Shown here one piece after another: positions 52,226-61,069 of a stretch of 64,000 bases of DNA. This DNA is from an uncultured Cytophagales bacterium. GTDB lineage: Bacteria; Bacteroidota; Bacteroidia; Cytophagales; Cyclobacteriaceae. The notes below the pieces were generated by a model. The model had not been told where the DNA came from and did no database searches. It saw only the letters and a program-made list of their open reading frames with translations. Position numbers and translations under genes: made by a program. Each line of letters opens with the position of its first letter. Positions within the stretch are counted from its first letter, which is position 1. The stretch lies in the NCBI GenBank assembly GCA_913057175.1, contig CAJXNP010000014.1, positions 62,001 through 126,000 of the forward strand, in the 5' to 3' direction.

Positions 52226-55200
52226 ATGTTAAATCACATTATTAAATTTTTTCTGGAAAACAGGCTGGTGACGATCCTCCTTCTGTTGGTCTTTATTGCC
52301 TGGGGTTTGGTGACTGCTCCATTTGGATGGAATATCAATTTTCTTCCTTCCGATCCGGTGCCGGTTGACGCCATCCCTGATATTGGTGAAAACCAGCAGA
52401 TCGTTTTTACCCAGTGGCCGGGACGATCCCCTCAGGACATTGAGGACCAGATCACCTATCCACTTACTTCTTCACTACTGGGTATTCCGGGAGTGAAATC
52501 CATTCGCAGCTCCTCCGTTTTCGGATTTTCAAGCATATACATCATTTTCAATGAGGATATTGAATTTTACTGGTCCCGCTCCAGGATACTGGAAAAGCTC
52601 AATTCCCTACCTGCCGGATTGCTTCCTGAAAATGTCCAACCAACACTCGGTCCCGATGCAACTGCCCTCGGACAAGTATTCTGGTACACATTGGAAGGCA
52701 GGGACCCGGATGGAAATGTAACCGGTGGATGGGATTTGCATGAGATCCGTACAGTCCAGGATTTCTATGTTAAATATGGGTTGAATTCAGCTGAAGGAGT
52801 TTCTGAAGTTGCCTCCATCGGAGGCTTTGTCAAGGAATTTCAGATCGATGTAAACCCCGATGCATTGAAATCCTACAACATCTCACTCATGAAAGTCATG
52901 GAGGCCGTTCAGAAATCCAATCGTGATGTGGGGGCGAAAACCATTGAGATTAACAAAGCAGAGTACCTGGTTCGTGGCCTGGGATATATCAAAAGCATTG
53001 AGGATATAGAAAAAGCGGTAGTTGCTGTCAATGAAAATGTGCCAATTCGTATCAAGGATGTTGGCTTTGTCACGTTGGGACCCGCCTCCCGAAGGGGAAT
53101 TTTGGATAAAGAAGGGGCAGAAGTAGTTGGAGGTGTCGTGGTTGCGCGATATGGGTCAAATCCTTTGGAAGTAATTGATAACGTTAAACTAAAGATCAAA
53201 GAAATTGCTCCGGGATTACCGAAAAAGACGCTTCAAAATGGTGTTGAAAGCCAATTAACAATCGTTCCTTTCTACGATCGCACCCAGCTCATTCACGAAA
53301 CCATTGGTACCCTTGAAAGGGCGCTTTCACATGAAATTCTCATCAGTATCATCGTTGTACTCGTTCTTGTTGTAAACCTTCGGGCCTCGGTCATCATTTC
53401 CGGACTGCTTCCTGTTGCCGTCCTCATGACCTTCATCATCATGCGATACACCGGTGTGGATGCCAACATTGTTGCACTATCCGGGATCGCAATTGCGATC
53501 GGAGTGATGGTGGATGTTGGGATCGTCTTTGTGGAAAATATAGTTCGTCATTTGGAATTTCCTGAAAACAAGGATGCGAAAGGAAGAAAATTGCTCGATG
53601 TCATTTATCGGGCGGCGAGTGAAGTTTCATCCGCCATTACTACAGCTCTGGCTACTACTATCATCAGTTTTTTACCGGTATTTGCCATGGAAGCGGCAGA
53701 AGGCAAGCTTTTCCGTCCATTGGCATTTACCAAAACATTTGCATTGCTGGGTTCATTTGTTTTAGGATTGGTCGTTCTTCCAACCCTGGCTTATTTGGTA
53801 TTTGGGATTCGGTACGATTCAAAAAAGATCGGGAGGATTGGAAATATTGCTTTGATTGTTGCAGGAATTCTGCTGGCTTTTTATGCTAAAATGTGGCTTC
53901 CACTGGTATTGATATTAGTTGGGCTAAACAACCTGTTGGCCAATAAGTGGCCGGTTGAAAAGGATAAATATCCAAGGTATATCAACCTGGCGCTTATCGT
54001 TTTTATATCCTCGTTTTTTCTGACAAGGGAATGGATGCCTCTCGGGCCTCAACTTTCTGTTTTTGTAAACTACTTGTTTGTCCTTGTTTTGATTGGATTC
54101 ATACTAGCCGTCTTACTTTCAGTTGTTCACTTTTATGGACCAATTTTAAAATGGTGCCTGGAGAGTAAAGGAAAATTTCTACTTGTCCCACTCTTTACCA
54201 TCCTTTTTGGGCTGCTGATATGGATAGGATTTGATAAAAGCTTTGGTTGGATAGCAAAGGGATTTGGCCAAATTGGATGGAACATTCAAGGTTCAGCTTT
54301 TTGGCAGAGCGCTTCCAACCGCTTTCCAGGATTGGGGTCTGAATTTATGCCCTCCCTGGATGAAGGCAGCTATCTTCTTATGCCTACTTCTATGCCTCAC
54401 ACCGGCGTGGAGAAAAACCGGGAGGTTGTTGGCATGATGGATAAAATGGTTGCTAGTATTCCCGAAGTTGAATTGGTAGTCGGAAAAATGGGCAGGGTGG
54501 AATCGGCTTTGGATCCCGCGCCTGTTTCCATGTTTGAAAATGTCATCAACTACAAACCTGAATTTATTCTGGATGAAAAAGGACATCGTGTTCGATTCAA
54601 AAGTGATAAAAAGGGAAGGTTTATATTGACAACAGGCGATTCACTCAGCAATGAGGAGGCTTTGGCGCTGCGAATTACAGATGATCAACTCATTTCTGAT
54701 CGAAATGGGGAATACTTCCGGAATTGGAGAGTGCAAATCCACTCACCTGATGATATCTGGAATGAGATCGTTAAGGTGACAAAAATACCTGGTGTTACTT
54801 CTGCTCCCAAGCTTCAGCCCATCGAGACCCGCTTGGTCATGCTTCAGACAGGAATGCGGGCTCCCATGGGCATCAAAGTGTTTGGCCCTGGTCTTGAGGT
54901 TATAGAAAGCTTTGGAAAAGAGCTTGAAAGTATTCTAAAAGAAGTGCCTTCTGTTAAATCTGAAGCGGTTTTTGCAGATCGGATTGTTGGCAAACCTTAT
55001 CTACAATTGAATATCGACCGGGATGCCATATCCCGGTTTGGATTAAGCATTGAGGACGTTCAGCAAACCATTGAAACGGCTGTTGGTGGAATGCAGATTA
55101 CTTCCACCGTTCAGGGAAGGGAGAGGTTTCCTGTCAGGGTGAGATACCCTCGCGAACTACGAGAGGATCCGGAATCACTAAAAAATATTCTTATTCCAAC

Positions 55201-56050
55201 ACCGACCGGAGCGCAAATCCCATTGGGTCAACTGGTGGAAATCGAGTATGTCCGGGGTCCGCAGATGATCAAAAGTGAAAATACTTTCCTTGTCGGTTAT
55301 GTATTGTTTGACAAAAAGGAAGGGTATGCTGAAGTTGATGTGGTAAATGAAGCCCAAAAGCTTATTCAGCAAAAAATTGATGAAGGAAAATTGACCGTTC
55401 CGGCTGCTATCAGTTATAAATTTTCCGGAAGCTATGAAAACCAGGTTCGGGCGGCTAAAAGGTTGTCCCTTGTCATTCCTATAAGTCTGCTTGCCATATT
55501 TCTCCTGCTCTATTTTCAATTCAAGACAGTCATCGCTTCCTCCATCCACTTTTCAGGAGTTTTCGTGGCATTTGCCGGTGGATTTATCATGCTGTGGCTG
55601 TACGGCCAGGATTGGTTTCTTAATTTTTTCATTGCTGATGTAAATATGAGAGACTTGTTCCAGATGCATCCTGTCAACCTGAGTGTGGCTGTCTGGGTAG
55701 GTTTTATTGCCCTTTTCGGCATCGCAACGGACGATGGAGTGATCATGGGAACATACATCCACCAGGTTTTTGAAGAAAGAAAACCATCAACCATTTCTGA
55801 GGTTCGCGAAGCGGTTCTTATTGCTGGGAAAAAGCGTGTTCGCCCGGCCATGATGACTGCTGCAACGGCGATTATCGCGCTATTGCCGGTCCTGACATCC
55901 ACGGGAAAAGGTGCGGATATCATGATTCCAATGGCGATACCAACTTTTGGAGGAATGATCATCCAGATCATGACCATGTTTGTTGTTCCGGTTTTGCAGG
56001 CTTACTGGAGAGAATCAGTTATCAAAAATCAAAACAAGAAATCAAGATGA
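52226..56050 (+). CDS. CusA/CzcA-family heavy-metal efflux RND transporter
   Basis: This 1274-residue inner-membrane pump has the HME-RND hallmarks. These are PVDAIPDIGENQQIVFTQWP near the N-terminus, GPDATALGQVFWYTLEG, GIAIAIGVMVDVGIVFVEN in the helix-4 proton-path region, LPTSMPHTG-type porter loops, MLQTGMRAPMGIKVFGPG and IALFGIATDDGVIMG. CusA is about 1050 residues; the extra length is largely at about 525-640, where several additional hydrophobic stretches (for example IALIVAGILLAFYAKMWLPL) are inserted after helix 6. It exports Cu/Ag or divalent metals to the outer-membrane factor. It overlaps the TolC-like gene by 4 bases. The metal cannot be fixed from the sequence, though methionines in MLQTGM fit copper or silver. 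Confidence 0.93.
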   Translation: MLNHIIKFFLENRLVTILLLLVFIAWGLVTAPFGWNINFLPSDPVPVDAIPDIGENQQIVFTQWPGRSPQDIEDQITYPLTSSLLGIPGVKSIRSSSVFGFSSIYIIFNEDIEFYWSRSRILEKLNSLPAGLLPENVQPTLGPDATALGQVFWYTLEGRDPDGNVTGGWDLHEIRTVQDFYVKYGLNSAEGVSEVASIGGFVKEFQIDVNPDALKSYNISLMKVMEAVQKSNRDVGAKTIEINKAEYLVRGLGYIKSIEDIEKAVVAVNENVPIRIKDVGFVTLGPASRRGILDKEGAEVVGGVVVARYGSNPLEVIDNVKLKIKEIAPGLPKKTLQNGVESQLTIVPFYDRTQLIHETIGTLERALSHEILISIIVVLVLVVNLRASVIISGLLPVAVLMTFIIMRYTGVDANIVALSGIAIAIGVMVDVGIVFVENIVRHLEFPENKDAKGRKLLDVIYRAASEVSSAITTALATTIISFLPVFAMEAAEGKLFRPLAFTKTFALLGSFVLGLVVLPTLAYLVFGIRYDSKKIGRIGNIALIVAGILLAFYAKMWLPLVLILVGLNNLLANKWPVEKDKYPRYINLALIVFISSFFLTREWMPLGPQLSVFVNYLFVLVLIGFILAVLLSVVHFYGPILKWCLESKGKFLLVPLFTILFGLLIWIGFDKSFGWIAKGFGQIGWNIQGSAFWQSASNRFPGLGSEFMPSLDEGSYLLMPTSMPHTGVEKNREVVGMMDKMVASIPEVELVVGKMGRVESALDPAPVSMFENVINYKPEFILDEKGHRVRFKSDKKGRFILTTGDSLSNEEALALRITDDQLISDRNGEYFRNWRVQIHSPDDIWNEIVKVTKIPGVTSAPKLQPIETRLVMLQTGMRAPMGIKVFGPGLEVIESFGKELESILKEVPSVKSEAVFADRIVGKPYLQLNIDRDAISRFGLSIEDVQQTIETAVGGMQITSTVQGRERFPVRVRYPRELREDPESLKNILIPTPTGAQIPLGQLVEIEYVRGPQMIKSENTFLVGYVLFDKKEGYAEVDVVNEAQKLIQQKIDEGKLTVPAAISYKFSGSYENQVRAAKRLSLVIPISLLAIFLLLYFQFKTVIASSIHFSGVFVAFAGGFIMLWLYGQDWFLNFFIADVNMRDLFQMHPVNLSVAVWVGFIALFGIATDDGVIMGTYIHQVFEERKPSTISEVREAVLIAGKKRVRPAMMTAATAIIALLPVLTSTGKGADIMIPMAIPTFGGMIIQIMTMFVVPVLQAYWRESVIKNQNKKSR

Positions 56051-57273
56051 AAAATATCGTTCTAATCATTTTTCTGTTTGTATTCGTGGCTGCTCATGCA
56101 CAGTCCCTGGAAGATTATCTGAAAATGGCTGAAGCAAACAATCCCGGACTGAAGGCAAAATATGCTGAATTCGAAGCCGCTTTGCAAGTCATTCCCCAGG
56201 TTCAATCCCTTCAGGATCCAACGTTTTCAGTGAGCGCTTTTGGTCTGATGATAGAGACAAGGGTTGGACCTCAGCGTGCAATTTTTATTTTAAATCAGAT
56301 GTTTCCCTGGTTTGGAACGCTCAAGGCCCAGGGAGATGTGGCAGCTTTGCAGGCGGAAACCAAATTTTATAAGTGGCTGAATGCACGTAATGAAATCCAT
56401 TACCAGGTAAAGGAAAAATATTATCAACTGTTTGAGTTGAACAGAACCATTGGTTTGAAAGAGGAAAATATTGAAATATTGGATACTTATAAGTCGCTAA
56501 CTACGACCCAATACATCAATGATAAAGCGAAACTGGTAGATGCTGTGCGGTTGGATATCCAGATACAAGACCTGGAAACGGAAATTAATGTTTTGCAACA
56601 AAAGGTGAAGCCCTTTGAGGCGCAGTTCAATCAGCTGATAAACAGGGACCTCCAAGCTGGTGTCCCCATCACGGATTCACTTTCACTGATTGATTTTGAA
56701 ACGGAGTACCTTGAAGATAGCATTTTAGCCAATCATCCTGAATTGGCTGGAATCAATTTGATGCAGCAGGCCTGGGAGGGCAAGAAACTGGTTGCCCAGA
56801 AACAAGGCATGCCCAAGCTGGGTGTTGGATTAAATTATACCATTATCGGTGAACGAACGGATATGGATGTCCCGGACAATGGGAAAGATGCCATCATGCC
56901 GATGGTTTCCGTGTCGATACCGATTTTTCGTAAAAAGTACAATTCAGCAATAAAAGAGGCCGAATGGATGCAAAATTCGCTGATAGAATCCGAAAAGGAA
57001 ATCAGCAACAGGCTGCTTTTAGATTTTGAAATGGCCAAATATGAGAAGGACAGGGCACTGGAAGAGTATAAATTATTCGAAGCGCAAATTAAGCGTACAC
57101 AACAGGCCATTCGGTTATTGTTATCAGAGTACAGCAATTCAGGAAGTGATTTCGAGGAAATTCTGCGAATGCAGGAACAACTGCTCAAGTATGAAATAGC
57201 CAAAGTAATTAGCTTAAAAAATTACAATACGGCAATTGCCCAAATTGAGTTTTTAAGTGATAAAAAATTGTGA
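56047..57273 (+). CDS. TolC-family outer-membrane efflux protein
   Basis: This 408-residue protein has a signal peptide ending AHAQ. Two long alpha-helical repeats follow (about 20-200 and 225-400), as in OEP/TolC proteins: SLEDYLKMAEANNPGLKAKY, then IHYQVKEKYYQLFELNRTIG and ILRMQEQLLKYEIAKVISLK. It forms the outer-membrane channel of the tripartite efflux system. Its start overlaps the RND pump stop by 4 bases, so translation is coupled. An S23-type gene separates it from the adaptor gene. Confidence 0.9.
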   Translation: MKNIVLIIFLFVFVAAHAQSLEDYLKMAEANNPGLKAKYAEFEAALQVIPQVQSLQDPTFSVSAFGLMIETRVGPQRAIFILNQMFPWFGTLKAQGDVAALQAETKFYKWLNARNEIHYQVKEKYYQLFELNRTIGLKEENIEILDTYKSLTTTQYINDKAKLVDAVRLDIQIQDLETEINVLQQKVKPFEAQFNQLINRDLQAGVPITDSLSLIDFETEYLEDSILANHPELAGINLMQQAWEGKKLVAQKQGMPKLGVGLNYTIIGERTDMDVPDNGKDAIMPMVSVSIPIFRKKYNSAIKEAEWMQNSLIESEKEISNRLLLDFEMAKYEKDRALEEYKLFEAQIKRTQQAIRLLLSEYSNSGSDFEEILRMQEQLLKYEIAKVISLKNYNTAIAQIEFLSDKKL

Positions 57274-57361
57274 TTTTGAAACATTATGATGTGCCGATGA
57301 GTTGATTTGCTGTTTATTGAGGAGAGAAATTAAATGAATGAAATAAATAAATTATCTAAAA

Positions 57362-57712
57362 ATGAAAAAGCGAAATGAAGTATTAGAATTAAGTTTTGAA
57401 TTTGCTCTTGAGATCATTGAATTTGCCGAACTCCTTGAAAGCAAACGAAAATTTATAGTCGCCAATCAGGTATTAAAATCAGGGACCAGTATTGGAGCAA
57501 ATATTCGGGAAGCCCAAAGCTGCGAAAGTAAGCTGGATTTTATTCATAAACTTAAAATATCCCATAAGGAAGCTGAAGAAACTGAGTATTGGCTTTTACT
57601 ATGTGAAAAAGCACCGTCCTATCCGAATCCGGATAAGAAAATCTTTGCGAAACTCCTTTCCATTCAAAAATTATTAAGCAAGATCATTTCGACTGCCCGA
57701 TCTAAAGGATAA
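57362..57712 (+). CDS. Four-helix-bundle protein (S23/IVS family)
   Basis: This 116-residue protein has the family's signature NQVLKSGTSIGANIREAQSC followed by helical KISHKEAEETEYWLLLCEKA. The same family is encoded within intervening sequences of some bacterial 23S rRNA genes. It forms a pentameric or dimeric helical bundle of unknown function. Here it interrupts the expected TolC-adaptor gene order, 88 bases after TolC and only 5 bases before the adaptor. This suggests a later insertion into the operon, or co-option in metal response. Confidence 0.88.
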   Translation: MKKRNEVLELSFEFALEIIEFAELLESKRKFIVANQVLKSGTSIGANIREAQSCESKLDFIHKLKISHKEAEETEYWLLLCEKAPSYPNPDKKIFAKLLSIQKLLSKIISTARSKG

Positions 57713-57717
57713 AAATC

Positions 57718-59478
57718 ATGAAAATTCAAATAAAAAGTAGAGAAATAGTTGTTTTGCTTATCGTCCTGGCTTTAGGAATTTTTCTAGGATATTTAATCAC
57801 CCCATCCCGGGATAATCAAATCAGCAAATCAGCAAATCAGCAAATCAATAAATCACCAAATCACCAAATCTACACATGCTCCATGCATCCGCAGATTCGC
57901 CAGCCGGAGCCTGGTAAATGCCCCATTTGCGGGATGGATCTGATTCCTTTGGAAGATTTTGAAGGTGATGAGCTTGATCCTGATGCCATTGTTATGACCC
58001 CAACAGCGATGAAACTGGCTGAGGTTGCCACTCAAAAAGTCGGTAAGGATTTACCCGAAAAGACCATTCGTCTTACGGGAAAAATACAACCGGATGAGCG
58101 TCTGGTTTATTCGCAATCTTCACACATTCCGGGAAGGATAGAGCGACTCATGGTAAATTTTACAGGAGAATATGTGAAGCAGGGACAACCCATTGCCTAT
58201 ATCTATTCACCCGATCTTGTGACAGCCCAACAGGAATTGCTTGAAACAAACAGGATGAAGGAAACACAACCTCAACTTTTTGAAGCCTCCAGGGAAAAGC
58301 TCAGAAGATGGAAACTGACGGATAAGCAAATCGATGACATTTTGCAAACGGGAAATACGCGCGAAGTTTTGCCGGTTTTGGCAGATATTTCAGGGATCGT
58401 TACCGAAAAACTTGTGAATCTTGGTGATTACATCAAGAAAGGCGATCCTATCTATCAGATCGTTGATCTGTCAAAAATTTGGGTCATGTTTGATGTGTAT
58501 GAAACGGACATTCATTGGATTACAAAAGGGGATAAGATTTCTTTTACCGTTTCATCACTACCAGGGGAAGAATTTATAGAAACGATCGATTTTATTGATC
58601 CGGTCATTAATCCACAAACCAGGGTGGCCAAGGCAAGGGTAGAATTGACGAATAAAGACCAGCGGTTGAAACCTGAAATGTTTGTAACCGGCAGGGTGGA
58701 ATCAAAAGTACGAACTTCGTCTGATGAGTTGATCATTCCTAAATCAGCAGTTTTATGGACAGGAAAACGATCCGTGGTGTATGTAAAAACTTCGTCAGAT
58801 CTGGGGGCAGCTTTTAAAATGCGGGAGATCAATTTAGGTCCTTCATTAGGGGAAGCCTATGTTGTTGAGAGTGGATTAAAGGAAGGAGAGGAAATAGCGG
58901 TCAACGGAACTTTCAGCATTGATGCAGCTGCTCAACTGGCGGGTAAACCAAGCATGATGAATCCGGAAACTGGAAAATCTGTGGGAAAGGACCATGCTGA
59001 AAACAATGTAAAAAGTATGCGTAATTCGACTCCTTCTCAAGAATTTACAGAACAATTAAACAATGTGTACAAATCCTATCTCCCTCTTCAGAATGTATTG
59101 TTTGACGAAGATATTGCCGAAACCAAAAAGGTTTTGACAGTGTTGAAGCAAACGATAAACAAGGTCAATATGTCTTTGGTAAGTGGTGAGATGCACCAGC
59201 ATTGGATGGAATTATTGGGTAAGATGAATCAATCGATCCATGCTATGGAAACCGGCGATGACCTGGAAGAAATAAGGAAAAGCTATTCGACGCTAAGCGA
59301 TACACTCTTTTCGGTTTTAAAGATGTTTGGGACAACTGGCGGCCCGGTTTATCGTCAATTTTGCCCGATGGCTTTTGGCAATGAAGGAGCATACTGGCTA
59401 AGCGATACAAAGCAAATCCATAACCCGTATTTTGGTGAGAAAATGGCAACCTGTGGTTATACAGAAGAGGAATTGTAA
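57718..59478 (+). CDS. CusB-like RND periplasmic adaptor with HMBD and DUF3347
   Basis: This 586-residue protein starts with a membrane anchor (EIVVLLIVLALGIFLGYL). A low-complexity linker is encoded by an 8-bp repeat (57818-57873). It is followed by a heavy-metal-binding domain with YTCSMHPQI and GKCPICGMDLIPLE (C54, H57, C68, C71). The HlyD/CusB core (about 85-400) contains SSHIPGRIERLMVNFTGEYV and VMFDVYETDIHWI. The C-terminal 150 residues are a DUF3347 domain ending YRQFCPMAFGNEGAYWL, another metal-binding motif. The adaptor bridges pump and TolC-like factor and passes metal ions. Three metal-handling modules in one chain are typical for Bacteroidota copper systems. Confidence 0.92.
   Translation: MKIQIKSREIVVLLIVLALGIFLGYLITPSRDNQISKSANQQINKSPNHQIYTCSMHPQIRQPEPGKCPICGMDLIPLEDFEGDELDPDAIVMTPTAMKLAEVATQKVGKDLPEKTIRLTGKIQPDERLVYSQSSHIPGRIERLMVNFTGEYVKQGQPIAYIYSPDLVTAQQELLETNRMKETQPQLFEASREKLRRWKLTDKQIDDILQTGNTREVLPVLADISGIVTEKLVNLGDYIKKGDPIYQIVDLSKIWVMFDVYETDIHWITKGDKISFTVSSLPGEEFIETIDFIDPVINPQTRVAKARVELTNKDQRLKPEMFVTGRVESKVRTSSDELIIPKSAVLWTGKRSVVYVKTSSDLGAAFKMREINLGPSLGEAYVVESGLKEGEEIAVNGTFSIDAAAQLAGKPSMMNPETGKSVGKDHAENNVKSMRNSTPSQEFTEQLNNVYKSYLPLQNVLFDEDIAETKKVLTVLKQTINKVNMSLVSGEMHQHWMELLGKMNQSIHAMETGDDLEEIRKSYSTLSDTLFSVLKMFGTTGGPVYRQFCPMAFGNEGAYWLSDTKQIHNPYFGEKMATCGYTEEEL
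57818..57873 (+). repeat. Seven tandem copies of an 8-bp unit (AAATCAGC) inside adaptor gene
   Basis: The units read AAATCAGC three times, then AAATCAAT, AAATCACC twice and AAATCTAC. Because 8 is not a multiple of 3, gain or loss of one or two units shifts the frame, while three units (24 bases) add or remove eight residues. The repeat encodes the linker between the membrane anchor and the metal-binding domain. The variant units at the 3' end suggest an ageing but recently expanded tract. Confidence 0.85.
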
Positions 59479-59497
59479 AATTGGCAGACAAAGAAAA

Positions 59498-60541
59498 TTA
59501 TTTCGGTGTCTTTTTCTCCTTTTTCTTAAAACGGTATCCGACAAAAAACTTTGCTTTTCCATTGCCCACATTCATCAGGTAATCATCTATGCCTATGCCG
59601 ATAAGATCGCCCATAAACTGTAATCCGGTAAAAAACCTAACCCCGTTATAACCTATGGCATTCAAAGAGGTAAAGCCATAGGAAAGATTGTTTTTGAAAC
59701 TACGATTGTAGTCAGTCCTGTAATCGCCCATGTTATAGCAAAGTTCAGGAATTATCCCTATCGTGATAAAGAAGTATTTTTTAATGGAAAAAGAATGAAT
59801 ATAGCCAAATCCAGCTGAAAAGTTTAAGTTTGTCAGACCTGTGACTGGAAAATCCTCCGGATCAATTTCCGGGATAGGGGCGAGGCTGGAATCAGCATCC
59901 ATTGAATAAAGCCTGAAACCCGCACCTATTACCCAACTGCCTGCGCTTTTCTTTTGGATCTCATTCAAAATGAATGGGGCTTTGAGGGAAAATTTATCGT
60001 AATTCAAAGCAAAATAGTATTGTAAACCCAGGAATACCGTCCGCACGTCTTCCCTTCCGAACTCGATGTCCTCCGGTACATCAAACCCAAAATTTCTGAT
60101 GAGCTGGTATCCGTAATAATACTGTAATACCGCTTCTACGATCTGTTTGTCGCTAAAAACATTTCCCTGAAAATCAAGGAACCTGCTGTGTTCAATGTCC
60201 GTTTCCTCCCTGATGCCAAAATTAAATGCCAGGTCCAGCGCGAACCACTTATATGCCAGGCCAACTCCAAGATTGAGTTGCCTGGTAGGACGGTACCAAA
60301 CCCCTGCGCTTTTATCCTTATCCTGCAGCCTGAAAAAATTAAATTTACTGATGGAATAAAGCTTCACGTTGAAATCATCATTGTGTTTTTCTACGTATGA
60401 TGTATCCACTTCCTTACTTAGCAGGTCTTCACCAATCTCATTTAGCTCATTCATCAGGCTATCAGCCTTGGAATCCTGCGCATGTACCTGATTGACAAAG
60501 AAGAATGATAGAATGATCAGTGCAGAGAAGGTATATTTCAT
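59498..60541 (-). CDS. DUF4421 family protein (outer-membrane beta-barrel-like)
   Basis: This 347-residue protein has a signal peptide ending VHAQ. The family marks are KHNDDFNVKLYSISKFNFFR and YRPTRQLNLGVGLAYKWFAL. Alternating strands follow, for example LSYGFTSLNAIGYNGVRFFT, and the last strand FFVGYRFKKK is of outer-membrane type. DUF4421 proteins are probable beta-barrels of unknown cargo. The gene converges with the efflux operon, 19 bases from the adaptor stop codon. Metal-related function is not shown. Confidence 0.8.
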   Translation of the reverse strand: MKYTFSALIILSFFFVNQVHAQDSKADSLMNELNEIGEDLLSKEVDTSYVEKHNDDFNVKLYSISKFNFFRLQDKDKSAGVWYRPTRQLNLGVGLAYKWFALDLAFNFGIREETDIEHSRFLDFQGNVFSDKQIVEAVLQYYYGYQLIRNFGFDVPEDIEFGREDVRTVFLGLQYYFALNYDKFSLKAPFILNEIQKKSAGSWVIGAGFRLYSMDADSSLAPIPEIDPEDFPVTGLTNLNFSAGFGYIHSFSIKKYFFITIGIIPELCYNMGDYRTDYNRSFKNNLSYGFTSLNAIGYNGVRFFTGLQFMGDLIGIGIDDYLMNVGNGKAKFFVGYRFKKKEKKTPK

Positions 60542-61069
60542 GTAGCTGTCCGACGATAATAGTTTGGTCTTAATTGTTAAAATACTTAATTCCTGTATGT
60601 AGACAATTCATTTTTAAAGATTTTAATGAAATAATTGATTAGGTCATTTTAATACAATGATGGGCCTATAAGGTTTTAAATTTAAACTGACTTGAATATA
60701 AACACGCTATAAAATCAAAAAAAAACATTCATCCACTCTTGTAAGGGGTTAAGTGTGTGTAAAACTAAAATCTGTTTTCTTTTGATTTTCCTACTGATAT
60801 TTAATACCCACTTTCTTGTAGAAATCAAGCTAATTTTTTTGCATAGAGGATTGTCTGAAATACTTATTTTTCCTGATGAAGTTTTTCATTTCTCGTTCCA
60901 TTGTTTTCCTGTATCAGAAGTAATCAGTAGTGAAATTAATTTTGTGGTTCATGTCTAATGATCTATTTTTGAATAGCTCCTATTGGACAAAAAAATCCTC
61001 ATTATTTCATAGTTGAAATTTACCATTGCATTGCGTGTTAAAAATGTGGCTTTTAAATAGAAAATAAGG
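60542..61069. other. AT-rich divergent intergenic region
   Basis: This 528-base gap separates the divergent DUF4421 and K+/H+ antiporter genes. It has no recognised RNA or repeat. A GTG-started frame of 67 codons at 60755-60958 begins with a signal-like MCKTKICFLLIFLLIF but its remainder looks random. Promoters for both flanking genes must lie here, but none is clear. Confidence 0.4.

Noticed and set aside
55516-55977. 153-codon minus-strand frame in the RND pump gene
   Set aside because: It is a shadow of a conserved transporter segment, and the composition (Ile/Thr/Pro-rich) is not convincing.
57818-57873. Considered as a CRISPR-like array
   Set aside because: The 8-base units are directly adjacent without spacers and lie inside a coding frame.
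60755-60958. 67-codon GTG-started frame with a signal-like N-terminus
   Set aside because: It has a weak start, no family, no ribosome-binding or terminator context, and random-looking sequence after residue 25.
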